Shown: positions 24,714 through 34,708, counted from the stretch's first letter. The stretch: DNA of 45,343 bases from Chthoniobacterales bacterium (GCA_019747735.1 JAIEQL010000009.1:1-45343); one strand, 5' to 3'. A program made the numbers and translations. Notes: generated from the sequence alone by a model not told the origin.

Positions 24714-26735
24714 TTACTTAATTAAGTGAACTGTGACAAAAATAATAAGATTCTGTTTTACTTTTTGCTCAGAAGAAGATCTAAAAAGAGTACCAAAAAG
24801 TGGAATACTGCCTAAAATAGGAACTTTATTATAAATTTTCTGCATATCTTCACGCATGAGTCCTCCCAATACAACAGTTTGACCATCACGAAGAATAACG
24901 TCTGTAGTTACTTGACGAACGCTAAAAATAGGTTGATTAATAGTATTTTGAGTTAATAAGACTTGTTGAGTCGAAAGGACAGCATTTGTTTGCCCAGCAA
25001 AAAAAGTAGGGGCTTGAGAGTAAATAGGCGTTCCATAATTAATAAAGCCTTTAAATTCAATAAATTGAGGATAAAGATCAAGCTCAATAGTGGCATTATC
25101 TGATCTAATAATTGGCTCTACTTCTAGTTGAACTCCAATATTACGTTTCTTAAAAGAAGAAGGTGTTGCTGGCACTGCTGGATTAACACCACTACCTTGA
25201 TTTTGTGGTATTTGAGGAGGGGTATAATCAGCTGGATAGGGAAATTCTCGCGCAATATTAATAACGGCTCGCCGCCCACTCGAGACCGTTACTTTTGGAG
25301 CGGAGAGAAGATTCACTCCTTTCTGTTGATTTAATGCTCTTAGAATTACTTGAAACTGAGGATTAGTTAAAATTCCTGCTAATGCCAACATTTCTTTAGA
25401 AGCTGGGCATGGTGTTCCTGATAGTGCTGTGTTTACTGTATTAGCATTGATAATAGTACTAGCAGGTGATGATGTTGAAATTTTTTTATTATTAGGAACA
25501 TCACTGCTTGTAATACCAGAGCCAGTAGAAAACTGAAAGGAGCCCACTAGCCAATCTAATCCCTGTTCATTAAGATTATTTTGCTTTACTTCGAGAAAGC
25601 GTGTTTCAATCTCTACTTGGCCAGTTTTACTTTCAAAAGAAGATGTTACAATAGAATTAATTAAATCAAGGTTAGATTGGGTATTTTTAATAATTAATGT
25701 ATTATTAAGTGGCAGATAATAAACAAGTGATCCTTTGGGAAAAGTTACTCCTTGAGATAGCAAAAATTCTTTTGGATGAAGTTCTTCTTTATTGAATGAA
25801 GAAGGTAAGTTCTGTTTATCACCGAATGCTTTATTAACAACGAGAAATGAATCAATAATATCGCTTGGAATTTTGTATTTTTTAGTAATAAGTTGCTCTT
25901 GAAAAGATTGTTGTGGAATTAATACAACAGCATAAGATTCTATACGCAGCACTAAATCAGCTTGTTTTGCAATATAGTTAAGAACTTCTTTTAAGGGAAG
26001 ATCTGCCAACGAAAGGGTTACTCTTTTTTCATTTATTGAGTTTAACGAATTAAACTGCAATACAATATTAATTCCTCTTTTATTAGGATCAATCTCTGAT
26101 GTATCCAATAAAAACGCCTTCTTTTTAATCTGGTTAATAGCTTCACTAATAGGTAAATCAAAAAACTCTATTTTTGGAATTATAATCTTATTGAGCTTTT
26201 CTGAAATAATTCCATTTTCTTGACTCATAACAGGAGGCTGCTCTGTTGCATTAGAAGAAAATCCATTGCTTTTTGAAAAAGGTAATTCCCATGCCTTATC
26301 TACATTATTGATCATATTATATTTTTTTTCACTCGCTGTTATTGTTGCTGCTTCTTCTTTTTTACGATCAATAAGTTCCATGCCAAGACGTGCAGCTATA
26401 TTATTAGGATCAATAAGTAATATTTTTTCATAACTTCTAAAAGAAGTCTCTAAATCACCCTTTTGATAAGCAATTTCAGCTTGGTTAAACAAGCTTTTGA
26501 GCTCTTTTGATTTTTTAGCTCCAGAAAAAAACTGTTTATTTTGTATTTTTTTTGCTGAAAGCTTATCTGCTACTTGTTGTTTTTTTGATATTTTTGGATC
26601 CATAACTTGAGCAACTAAAGGTAATTTTAATAAAAAATAAGTTAAAAAAATAAAAATTAAAACGGCTGGTTTTTTGTTATTAAAAAACATATTAAGGTTA
26701 GTTGCCAGAAGGTGTTGATAAAATAGGAATAGCAT
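24714..26735 (-). CDS. Secretin-domain protein (PilQ/GspD superfamily), copy 1 of tandem pair
   Basis: A paralogue of the next gene: TPR-like segment (AEIAYQKGDLETSFRSYEKI), N0/N1-like regions, and the secretin core LRDGQTVVLGGLMRED followed by KVPILGSIPLFGTLFRSS. The two secretins are similar all along, including FKGFINYGTPI and TINQP motifs. Two starts are possible. ATG 26735 gives 673 residues, overlaps the preceding gene by 38 bp and has AGAAGG 8 bp before it. ATG 26690 gives a cleaner signal peptide (MFFNNKKPAVLIFIFLTYF) but no ribosome-binding site. Strongly AT-rich. Confidence 0.88.
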   Translation of the reverse strand: MLFLFYQHLLATNLNMFFNNKKPAVLIFIFLTYFLLKLPLVAQVMDPKISKKQQVADKLSAKKIQNKQFFSGAKKSKELKSLFNQAEIAYQKGDLETSFRSYEKILLIDPNNIAARLGMELIDRKKEEAATITASEKKYNMINNVDKAWELPFSKSNGFSSNATEQPPVMSQENGIISEKLNKIIIPKIEFFDLPISEAINQIKKKAFLLDTSEIDPNKRGINIVLQFNSLNSINEKRVTLSLADLPLKEVLNYIAKQADLVLRIESYAVVLIPQQSFQEQLITKKYKIPSDIIDSFLVVNKAFGDKQNLPSSFNKEELHPKEFLLSQGVTFPKGSLVYYLPLNNTLIIKNTQSNLDLINSIVTSSFESKTGQVEIETRFLEVKQNNLNEQGLDWLVGSFQFSTGSGITSSDVPNNKKISTSSPASTIINANTVNTALSGTPCPASKEMLALAGILTNPQFQVILRALNQQKGVNLLSAPKVTVSSGRRAVINIAREFPYPADYTPPQIPQNQGSGVNPAVPATPSSFKKRNIGVQLEVEPIIRSDNATIELDLYPQFIEFKGFINYGTPIYSQAPTFFAGQTNAVLSTQQVLLTQNTINQPIFSVRQVTTDVILRDGQTVVLGGLMREDMQKIYNKVPILGSIPLFGTLFRSSSEQKVKQNLIIFVTVHLIK

Positions 26736-27780
26736 ATTGACAACCTTCTCGTTCTAGTAAAACTTCATGATCGTCTACTCGAATAAGCTTATAAAACTCT
26801 TGATCTTTATGATCTGGAACATTGCCAAGTTGTAAGCTTTCTAACAAAAAAACATCACCGTATTTTAGGTTTATTTTTCTAGGTGGTGACTCTAAGGTAT
26901 ATTCTAAGGAGACATTTTCTAAAACATCCATCATTGTTGGAGTAGGATGTAATCTGCTTTTTTTGATAAGAGTCCATTCTTTTTTTGTTTCTGTATTAAC
27001 AACTGTTAATGTACTGGTATCGTAATTTATTTCTTTATAAATAGTTTTTTCTTTTTTAAAATTAATGATTTGCAAAGGTATTTCTTGTAACACCTCTCCT
27101 AGTCGAAAATGTTTTATTTTTGTAGCTAGAGTAGCTTTTCCCTGTGATCTGGAATTAGAAGTGAGTTCTTCTAATTGTAGAATAAAAACTAACTCTGAAG
27201 AATCATCATCTACTCCAATGAAATAAAAATAATAATTTTTTTTATAAAGATTATTGCTATAACAACGTAATTTTGTCCAAAGAAGAGGTCGTGATTTTGG
27301 ATCATTAGGATCAAAGGAAATGCTTCCCGGGTTTTTATAAGGATCATTTCCTAGCCACTTTTCTAGGTTAGTAAATCCATCACCGCTTGGATCTTCAGAG
27401 AGAATATTAGGGTTACTGTAATCGAGATGATACTTCAGGATCCATTCATTGTGAAGAGGAGGGAAAAGTTGCTTATTATATTCTGTTGGATCTACTAAGA
27501 TATTATTTTTACTAAAATAATTTCTTGAAATAAAGAGCGGCGTTGCTGATAAAGGAGTAATCCATACTGGGTTGCTTTGAAGATTTTTAATACATTCTTG
27601 AATAGTTTCCTTTTCTTGTTTTGAAATAGTTATAGGGTGAGATGCTATTTTATAAGTTGAAATCTTTTTTACCGGAATAATAATAATTTTAATAAAAAAA
27701 AATAAGATCATAAAAAAAATAGAAGCTACTATTAAAAAAAGTATTTTTTTAAAAAAATAAAATTTATGATCATTAAACAC
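26698..27780 (-). CDS. Membrane-anchored pilus-cluster protein, Amuc_1099-like
   Basis: The 360-residue protein has one N-terminal membrane helix (about 11-35), then an extracytoplasmic region. Residues 130-141 (DPSGDGFTNLEK) resemble the calcium loops of EF-hand/dockerin-type segments, here followed by WLGNDPYKNPGS. The rest is beta-rich. In Akkermansia, Amuc_1099 lies between the Amuc_1100 and secretin genes; the order here is the same, so I infer homology by position and layout, not by alignment. It starts 21 bp after the Amuc_1100-like gene and overlaps the first secretin reading frame. Confidence 0.6.
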   Translation of the reverse strand: MFNDHKFYFFKKILFLIVASIFFMILFFFIKIIIIPVKKISTYKIASHPITISKQEKETIQECIKNLQSNPVWITPLSATPLFISRNYFSKNNILVDPTEYNKQLFPPLHNEWILKYHLDYSNPNILSEDPSGDGFTNLEKWLGNDPYKNPGSISFDPNDPKSRPLLWTKLRCYSNNLYKKNYYFYFIGVDDDSSELVFILQLEELTSNSRSQGKATLATKIKHFRLGEVLQEIPLQIINFKKEKTIYKEINYDTSTLTVVNTETKKEWTLIKKSRLHPTPTMMDVLENVSLEYTLESPPRKINLKYGDVFLLESLQLGNVPDHKDQEFYKLIRVDDHEVLLEREGCQYAIPILSTPSGN

Positions 27781-27801
27781 AGTAAAAATAATATCTAATA
27801 A

Positions 27802-28638
27802 TTATATCCGCACTTCAATTAATTGTAATATCATCACGACAGTAATCTTTTCTCTACCAAAAAGAATTTTTATATTAGACTGTTCCTTTTCTAATAAGTT
27901 ATTTTTCAAGGAGCGAGGTGGACTTTTTTTGGAGCTATTTTCTACAATTAATTTTTTAATTAGTAAGCAATAAGGTCCTGTTAGAATATTATTAATAATC
28001 TGCTGAAAGGCAGTTTCGTTAGTTGTAATACTAAGTACTGCATAACCCAACGAGAAGGCGGAGCAGCTATTGGTTGAAAATATTAATGAGTCTTTGCTTT
28101 CTAATTTAAACTCATTTACTACTAAGTTAGGCTGCGTGATTATTTCATTAGCAATCCAATTAAGAAAAACCTCTTGTTTTGTAACCAACGCTAAATTTTC
28201 TAATGAAGGTAACGTTCTTTTGTACTGGTTTAATCCCAAAAAAAATGATGCAGGCAAAATAACATGCCTTGCCTTGGCTTTTTCATTAATAATGCCAACA
28301 TCTTGCTCCACTTTTCCTTGGAAGGCTTGTAAGCCCTCTTGAGGAAGTTCGTGCGCTAAACTGAGTTGATACTTTAACAAGCAGTTGGATAATTCCTTAA
28401 GCAAAACTGCATATTCTTTAGTTGCTGCCGCAAGCTGTTGAGGATTCTCTTTTTTCGATTCTTGGATTATCTTTTCTTCCTTAACAATTTTATCATAAAA
28501 GAGTTGTGAGTTTTTTTTATTAAAAAACCCCAAGATGCTGATATGCAGCAAAATAGGAATGGTAAGTAAAAGAGAAAATAATTTCCAGTTTTTATAACTT
28601 GTTCTTAATAAAGAAGAGAGAGCTCTTTTTAGAAGCAT
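27802..28638 (-). CDS. PilN/PilO-like or Amuc_1100-like inner-membrane protein
   Basis: The 278-residue protein has a basic N-terminus, one membrane helix (about 20-38), a Lys/Glu-rich coiled-coil segment (about 44-85) and a mixed alpha/beta C-terminal part. This is the layout of PilO/GspM-type assembly proteins and of Akkermansia Amuc_1100. Sequence motifs are too weak to prove it; the case rests on architecture and on its place upstream of the Amuc_1099-like and secretin genes. No PilM-like gene precedes it, unlike in Akkermansia. It probably starts a four-gene operon ending at the second secretin. Confidence 0.55.
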   Translation of the reverse strand: MLLKRALSSLLRTSYKNWKLFSLLLTIPILLHISILGFFNKKNSQLFYDKIVKEEKIIQESKKENPQQLAAATKEYAVLLKELSNCLLKYQLSLAHELPQEGLQAFQGKVEQDVGIINEKAKARHVILPASFFLGLNQYKRTLPSLENLALVTKQEVFLNWIANEIITQPNLVVNEFKLESKDSLIFSTNSCSAFSLGYAVLSITTNETAFQQIINNILTGPYCLLIKKLIVENSSKKSPPRSLKNNLLEKEQSNIKILFGREKITVVMILQLIEVRI

Positions 28639-28768
28639 GAGCCTTGCTTAGCAGAAAATTTTTTTTGCAGCAAGAAAAAAACGGGACAAATTCAACACAC
28701 ACCTTCCTTAGATGAATTTTAGTTTTTTTACCCAGGGATTTTTAAGGCTTATTCATCCCTCATCCTGC

Positions 28769-29230
28769 TCAAAAACTCTGAAGAGCCTTCTTAAAATCTA
28801 GTTTTTTCCTTGGAAGAATATTATCTGGTTCAAAAAACTTCTCATCATCGGCATCATCTTGAAAAGAGATAGGGATGATATTGTTTTGAGGCACAAGGGT
28901 GGAAGAAGAGTGATCAATAGAAAAACTTTTCGCCACTACTGGATAGCTTGTGGCTGTAGAGGATACAGATCGCCTGGGAGCTTCATAGAGCAATAGAAAG
29001 GAACTAGAAGCAAGGGCTAGAGCAGTTGCCAAGGAATAAGCCATTTTGGGAACTTGAAACTCTGAAAGAAAAAAAAGGAAGCGCTCCTTAAAAAGATCCC
29101 ACCTAGAAGGGCTCGAGGAAGCAATTCGTTGACGACATCGAAATTCTAAAATAAATTCTTCTACAGATTTCGAAGAAGGAGGCACGCAACTTTTAAGCTG
29201 AAGGAGATGATGAAGCTCTTGCTCTTCCAT
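28769..29230 (-). CDS. Putative membrane anti-sigma or sigma-linked protein
   Basis: The 153-residue protein has a soluble N-terminal part (1-60), one membrane helix (about 63-82, MAYSLATALALASSSFLLLY) and a Ser/Thr-rich then acidic tail. It follows an ECF sigma factor gene by 96 bp on the same strand. Single-span proteins at this place often hold the sigma factor at the membrane, so an anti-sigma role is plausible. However, I see no zinc-finger HxxxCxxC motif, and the role is inferred from context only. It precedes the pilus-like operon by 130 bp. Confidence 0.5.
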   Translation of the reverse strand: MEEQELHHLLQLKSCVPPSSKSVEEFILEFRCRQRIASSSPSRWDLFKERFLFFLSEFQVPKMAYSLATALALASSSFLLLYEAPRRSVSSTATSYPVVAKSFSIDHSSSTLVPQNNIIPISFQDDADDEKFFEPDNILPRKKLDFKKALQSF

Positions 29231-29326
29231 ATGATATTAATCCCTCTTAATTTTAGTGGTGATATATTTTTTTGTTTAAAACTCGCTAGCGGAAACAAGA
29301 GGTTTTTTAGCGCAGCTTTGGTTTTT

Positions 29327-29998
29327 TTAATGAGTCATAAATTCTTTTAAGTACATTTGCAGCTGTCGATGGGCATAAAATAAACGGGAACGAACAGTAC
29401 CTTCTGTGGTTTTTAAAATCTTGGCAATCTCTGCTTGAGGGATTTCTTGAATGTCAAACAAAGTCACAACGGCCCTATGATGAGGCGAGAGCTGTTCCAT
29501 AGCGCTGTTGAGTTTTTTTTGAAGCTCCTGATTACTGAGCAAATAGCGAGGATCTTTCTCAGAAGTAGCAGCTATAAAATCAGGATCATTTTCTATAAGT
29601 TCATCCTCATTATCCAAACTGGAATAATGGCAACGTCTTTTCTTTTTAAGAAAATTGAGTGTCATATTAACCGCAATTCTATAGACCCACGTGTAAAAAC
29701 TAGCTTTCCCTCGAAAAGTATGGATCGATCGATATGCTTTCGCAAAAACTTCCTGAAGCAGATCATTAGTATCCTCATGATTCGAAGTCATGTGATAAAC
29801 CAACCCATAAAGCCGAGGATGATACTTGCGAATAAGATCATCAAAAGCTTTAGGATCGCCTTGCTGTGTGGCTTCTACAAGAACAGAATCATTGGCCCCC
29901 TCTGCTGTTTCTGGCAGTAGTTTTTGTGTAGCAGGATGAGAAAAAACTTCAAAACAAGAAGAGCAATCGAAGGCTGGAAGTGGCGAAGGAAAGTACAA
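29327..29998 (-). CDS. ECF-type RNA polymerase sigma factor
   Basis: The 223-residue protein has sigma region 2 (QQGDPKAFDDLIRKY, then NHEDTNDLLQEVFAKAYRSI and the -10 recognition segment FYTWVYRIAVNMTLNFLKKK) and region 4 (LSPHHRAVVTLFDIQEIPQAEIAKIL, TTEGTVRSRLFYAHRQL), as in RpoE/SigW-type factors. The first 40 residues are an extra, family-poor extension, so a later start is possible. It lies just upstream of a membrane-anchored partner candidate and the pilus-like cluster, and 52 bp after glnB, so it may control the cluster or itself. Confidence 0.9.
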   Translation of the reverse strand: MYFPSPLPAFDCSSCFEVFSHPATQKLLPETAEGANDSVLVEATQQGDPKAFDDLIRKYHPRLYGLVYHMTSNHEDTNDLLQEVFAKAYRSIHTFRGKASFYTWVYRIAVNMTLNFLKKKRRCHYSSLDNEDELIENDPDFIAATSEKDPRYLLSNQELQKKLNSAMEQLSPHHRAVVTLFDIQEIPQAEIAKILKTTEGTVRSRLFYAHRQLQMYLKEFMTH

Positions 29999-30049
29999 CT
30001 TTGGGTAAGATTTTATTGTGGTATTGCTAAAAGAGCACCGAGGCCTGAC

Positions 30050-30403
<354 letters not shown>

Positions 30404-30426
30404 TTAAAATGATCCCAGAATCGTGG

Positions 30427-32130
30427 CTAGTTTTTTTTGTTTTTCTTCTTCTCAATGAAAGCAGTTGCTAAAATTCCCACTTCCAGCCCGATAAATCCAA
30501 GCACGAAGGGAAGGCCGCCTGTTCCAAAACCATAACTGTGGAGTCCTGCACCAAGCACAAAGTTGACTCCATACCAAGCCATCAATACGCTCATAAAAGC
30601 TAGCACAGAACCAACAGCTAATCCAAAACCGCCCCAGCGGCCAGCAATACGGCCGTGAAGCAAGAAAAGATAGCCAAGCAGCGCAACCAAAGCCCAGGTT
30701 TCTTTTGGATCCCAATCCCAAAAACGCCCCCACGAATAGTTTGCCCAGACACCACCCAAAATAGTTCCTGTTGCCAAGAGCAACACTCCCACTTGTAAAA
30801 TACGATAAAGGTAATTGTACAAAGAGGGCTGCACCTGCTTTCCAAGAATCACGCGAATCAAGATAGCATGGGCCACGCCAAGGGATAGCGCAAAGGCAGC
30901 ATAACTCAAGGTGATGGTAAGGACATGAATAGTGAGCCAAAAATTATCCCTCAACACTGGTGTTAAGGGATGAAGTGATGGATCCAAAATCATCGGCTGA
31001 CTATCAGCCAGAATGAGCGAGGCAACCGCTACAGGAATAGCACCTAAGAGAAAAACCGTTCCATGGTAAATGCTCTCAAAAATCAGGGCAAAAAGCATTG
31101 TCCCAAAAGCAACCCATATCACAGATTCATACATGTTGGTCACCGGTGGACGCCCTGCAATGAGCACTCGAGCAAGCAATCCAGTCGCTTGGAGAAAAAA
31201 ACCACTTCCTACTAAAAGCCATGTGAACCCATGAAGAGCCCATAACATTTTTGTTTTCTGTACTTTTTTCTGAGCCCTTGGAAAGAGTAAGAGCATACAA
31301 CCAGCGAGAGCGTAGAGGATCCATGCCCCACGGAAGGGATGAGATTTTTGATATAACACCTCCAATTGTAACTTCCAATCAGGAATAGGAGCAGGAGCAT
31401 TTAAACTAGCAAGTGCCTCGCGAAGACTGATGATTCCTTGCAAAAAGAGAGAGGGATTATTTTCAGACCATCCTGCTTTTATCGTTTCAAAAGCAGCACT
31501 AGCTTGCAGGACATTGCCAGGCCCCTCCCCTTGTTCCCATTCTGCAAGCGTCTTCCAGCGGCCTCCTGCCGAGAGTGGATCAGGAACTACTCGGAACAAG
31601 GAACCCGTCACCAGCTCTTCAAAAAGAGCCAACCTCATTCCGACGTCCGAAGCTTCTTTTAAAATTCCTTCTAAGCGCTTGCGAGGCTCATTTTTCCTAG
31701 CTTGCGCCACCTCCGAAAGGAGTTTTTGCAATCCCTCATGACAACTGAGCTCCTCGTAGCTAAACAATTTTTGCGTGAGAGGAAGCCTCAGCTGTTCTTT
31801 GAGTGGTCGATGAGAAATCAAAACCAGCGGCTTGGAAACCCAGTTCATTTCAGGCTCTAACCAAAAAGAAGTAACGATTTGGGGAGCTTTTTCTTTTTTT
31901 CCATCCAGCACAAGTTGCGTCCTTCCCGAAAGAGCCCGTAATGTCTCTTCACAAAAAACAAAATAGGGCTTACGACGCCCTCCCTCTTGAATAGGAAGGG
32001 TCTCTAACTCATTGGGAATACTTGGCAAAGCAGCCTGCAGCGAAGATGCGCAAGCAATAATGATTGCAAAAAAGAAAAGAATTTTTTCAAAAAATATGCC
32101 TTTTTTGGAAAACTTGAAAGAAAACGCCAT
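30427..32130 (-). CDS. ccsA: CcsA-like cytochrome c biogenesis protein (system II)
   Basis: CcsA binds and exports heme and, with ResB, joins it to apocytochrome c. The 567-residue protein begins with a signal peptide (about 14-33) and an extracytoplasmic region of about 230 residues, longer than usual CcsA. The multi-span domain follows, with the tryptophan-rich heme-handling motif NYSWGRFWDWDPKETW (about 464-479) and histidines in FWLTIHVLTI and GLHSYGFG. The match to CcsA/ResC is clear in the C-terminal half. The function of the N-terminal region is unknown. Its partner resB is at 17630. Confidence 0.88.
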   Translation of the reverse strand: MAFSFKFSKKGIFFEKILFFFAIIIACASSLQAALPSIPNELETLPIQEGGRRKPYFVFCEETLRALSGRTQLVLDGKKEKAPQIVTSFWLEPEMNWVSKPLVLISHRPLKEQLRLPLTQKLFSYEELSCHEGLQKLLSEVAQARKNEPRKRLEGILKEASDVGMRLALFEELVTGSLFRVVPDPLSAGGRWKTLAEWEQGEGPGNVLQASAAFETIKAGWSENNPSLFLQGIISLREALASLNAPAPIPDWKLQLEVLYQKSHPFRGAWILYALAGCMLLLFPRAQKKVQKTKMLWALHGFTWLLVGSGFFLQATGLLARVLIAGRPPVTNMYESVIWVAFGTMLFALIFESIYHGTVFLLGAIPVAVASLILADSQPMILDPSLHPLTPVLRDNFWLTIHVLTITLSYAAFALSLGVAHAILIRVILGKQVQPSLYNYLYRILQVGVLLLATGTILGGVWANYSWGRFWDWDPKETWALVALLGYLFLLHGRIAGRWGGFGLAVGSVLAFMSVLMAWYGVNFVLGAGLHSYGFGTGGLPFVLGFIGLEVGILATAFIEKKKNKKN

Positions 32131-32319
32131 TGGTTAAAAAATTGGTAAACTCAAAACGGTGATACTATCTCGAAGTCATAGAGAGTTGAAGGGAATATTA
32201 ACTAGGATAGCGATGTCGCAAGAGGATTTAATAATTAAAAAATCAACGCCTGAAAATCGGCGGCCCTATTTTTCAAGTTGCATACTGTGTGGAGCGTTTC
32301 CAACAATTACCTTTTTAAA

Positions 32320-33375
32320 ATGATGCTCTCCAAAAATCTCCAACAAAAATATTACCAGGCACTTCTCCAAAAAGATAAAAATCACGATGGGACTTTTTAT
32401 GTCGGCGTGACTACAACAGGTGTCTTTTGTCGCCCAACGTGTCCTGCGCGCAAGCCAAAGTATGAGCATTGCGAATTTTTTAGAACAGCCCAAGAGGCCC
32501 TTCTAGCCTCATTTCGACCATGTCAACGTTGCCAACCTCTTTCTCATCCTGATCATGTTTCCACGCTCATTCAAAAACTGGTAGCAGACGTGGAAGCCAA
32601 TCCTGAGCAGCGCTGGAAAGATCATCATGTGGCTGAATTGGGCTTTGATCCTTCGACAGCGCGACGGCAATTTCAAAAACGTTTTGGAATGACTTTTGTG
32701 GCTTATGCACGTGCTCGCAGAATGGGAATAGCAATGAAAGAAATTCGAAAAGGAAAACCGATCATTCAGGCGCAGCTAACAGCTGGATATGAGTCAGGAA
32801 GCGGCTTCCGAGATGCTTTTTCAAAAATCATGGGAGAGGCTCCTGCGCATCGTAAAAACCAGCTTCCTTTACTCAAAGCAGCATGGCTTGATTCACCACT
32901 CGGTCCAATACTAGCGATTGCCGATGAAGAAAAACTTTTTCTGTTAGAATTTGTAGAACGAAGAGGATTAGAGCGAGAAGTAGAACGATTGCGCCAACGC
33001 CTAAACGCAGCCATTGTCCCAGGAATGAGTGAGCCATTGCGCTCTATTGAACAAGAGTTAAAAAAATATTTTGAGGGCACGCTCAAACAATTTGAGACCC
33101 CACTTTTTCTTCTTGGTTCCGACTTTCAGAAACGCGTTTGGAAAGAATTGCTCAGAATTCCCTATGGCGCTACAAGAAGTTATGCCGCCCAAGCAGTTGC
33201 GATGGGCTCCTCAAAAGCAACACGTGCTGTAGCCAATGCCAATGGAGCTAATCAACTTGCTATCATCATTCCCTGTCATCGCATCATCAACAGCAACGGT
33301 GCTCTTGGTGGCTATGGAGGAGGAGTTGCACGCAAGGAATGGTTGTTGCAACATGAAGCGAAATTTTGCGTATGA
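32320..33375 (+). CDS. ada: Bifunctional Ada: methyl-sensing activator and O6-alkylguanine methyltransferase
   Basis: Ada repairs methylated DNA and, once methylated on its N-terminal Cys, turns on the adaptive response. Counting from the ATG at 32320 (351 residues), the N-terminal zinc site is Cys37, Cys41, Cys68 and Cys71; Cys37 is the methyl acceptor. An AraC-type helix-turn-helix region follows (about 85-170). The C-terminal methyltransferase has IPCHRI with Cys319. E. coli positions are one or two off (Cys38, Cys321), which supports this start over the ATG at 32278. It overlaps the following transporter gene by 10 bp and is divergent from ccsA. Confidence 0.94.
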   Translation: MMLSKNLQQKYYQALLQKDKNHDGTFYVGVTTTGVFCRPTCPARKPKYEHCEFFRTAQEALLASFRPCQRCQPLSHPDHVSTLIQKLVADVEANPEQRWKDHHVAELGFDPSTARRQFQKRFGMTFVAYARARRMGIAMKEIRKGKPIIQAQLTAGYESGSGFRDAFSKIMGEAPAHRKNQLPLLKAAWLDSPLGPILAIADEEKLFLLEFVERRGLEREVERLRQRLNAAIVPGMSEPLRSIEQELKKYFEGTLKQFETPLFLLGSDFQKRVWKELLRIPYGATRSYAAQAVAMGSSKATRAVANANGANQLAIIIPCHRIINSNGALGGYGGGVARKEWLLQHEAKFCV

Positions 33376-34598
33376 AAAATTTTAAGAGCTTCATTCTAAC
33401 CAATACGCTTGGAACCTTTCTCGAATACCTCGATGCCACGCTCTACGCTTTCTTTGCTAGTCTGATAGCCTCTGATTTTTTTCCAAAAGAGAATCCGGCA
33501 ACAGGTTTATTGATGAGCTTTGGCGTTTTTTCAATCGCATTTTTAGTCCGTCCTTTTGGGGCATTGCTTTTTGGTTTTTTAGGAGATCGTTATGGGCGAC
33601 GCAATATTCTTGCGCTGAATATTCTTTTGATGGCCGTAGCCACTATGGGAATTGGGATGATTCCAAGCTATGCTCACTGGGGAGTGATGGCTCCTCTTTC
33701 ATTAATTTTTTGCCGCATTCTCCAGGGACTGGCAGTGAGCTCTGAGTATACCGGGAGTAGTGTTTATCTTTTAGAAACAGTACCACGACATCATGGTCTT
33801 TTTTCGGGCATCTCAACAGCTGCGGCAAGCTTTGGTATTTTCTTCGCCTCTTTTCTCGCTATGCAGCTAAGTCACTTTCATGGAGAGCATTTTTGGCGAT
33901 GGATCTTTATTCTCTGTGGCCTTGTCATTGGTGGTGTCGGTTTTTACTTGCGCCATGACCAGCCAGAATCACCTGCTTTTGTGAAAGCGAAAGAAGCTCA
34001 GCTTCTCCATAGGCAACCAACCGTTGTTTTGATCCAACGTTATCGACGTCCCTTTTTCACAGGCATTCTCCTCTCTATGTACATTGGAGCTGCTCTCTAT
34101 ACGATTTTGGTTTATAGCGCTACCTATCTCAAACAGCTAGGAATGACCTCTGAACAGGCTTTGACCATCAGCACGCTGTTGGCTTTGACAGAGGCGTGCG
34201 CAGCCATTGTTTTTGGATGGTTAGCAGATCGATGGGGAGTCCGTTCTGTGCTGCTGCTTGGAGCTTGCTTGATGATATTACTGGCTTGTCCTCTTTTTAG
34301 TTTTGTGAGTGCTCTTCATTTTGGCAGGACTTTGCTGTCACTTGGTTTATTGGCTATCTTAGCAGGAGTTTTTGACGGTCCTATAGCAGTCTATCTTGTC
34401 AGTCAGTTTGATGTTTCCGTGCGTCACAGTGGTGTCTCTTTGTGTTACAACTTAGGTGGAGCCTTGGTTGGAGGAGTAACTCCAGTAACATTAACTTATG
34501 CTTTAGAAAAAACAGGCCTTGCTCTTTTTCCAAGCTTTTTACTCATCGGATTTGGCTTCATGGCGATGATGGTGTTGCTTCAAAAACCAAAAGTCTAA
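33366..34598 (+). CDS. MFS transporter, metabolite:H+ symporter (ProP-like)
   Basis: The 410-residue protein has about twelve membrane segments and the MFS loop motif GDRYGRRN (about 72-79), plus the MHS-type GTFLEYLDATLY near the start and ADRWGVR in the second half. The family imports compatible solutes, dicarboxylates or similar acids with protons; the substrate here is not readable. Start may be 33366 or the ATG at 33372. It overlaps the 3' end of ada, an unusual partner, so they are likely co-transcribed. Confidence 0.85.
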   Translation: MRMKNFKSFILTNTLGTFLEYLDATLYAFFASLIASDFFPKENPATGLLMSFGVFSIAFLVRPFGALLFGFLGDRYGRRNILALNILLMAVATMGIGMIPSYAHWGVMAPLSLIFCRILQGLAVSSEYTGSSVYLLETVPRHHGLFSGISTAAASFGIFFASFLAMQLSHFHGEHFWRWIFILCGLVIGGVGFYLRHDQPESPAFVKAKEAQLLHRQPTVVLIQRYRRPFFTGILLSMYIGAALYTILVYSATYLKQLGMTSEQALTISTLLALTEACAAIVFGWLADRWGVRSVLLLGACLMILLACPLFSFVSALHFGRTLLSLGLLAILAGVFDGPIAVYLVSQFDVSVRHSGVSLCYNLGGALVGGVTPVTLTYALEKTGLALFPSFLLIGFGFMAMMVLLQKPKV

Positions 34599-34708
34599 AA
34601 ACTTGAGGGTTTATCAAAGTATTCGTAAGATCAGCGAACTGGTTAAAAGCTTTAGAAGCCCAGTAGTAATCGCTCCAGTCTTATTATTTCAATCACTATA
34701 AAAAGATC

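Noticed and set aside
24714..26735. Tandem secretins as one gene split by a frameshift
   Set aside because: Each copy has its own signal peptide, N-terminal domains and full secretin domain, so they are paralogues and not fragments.
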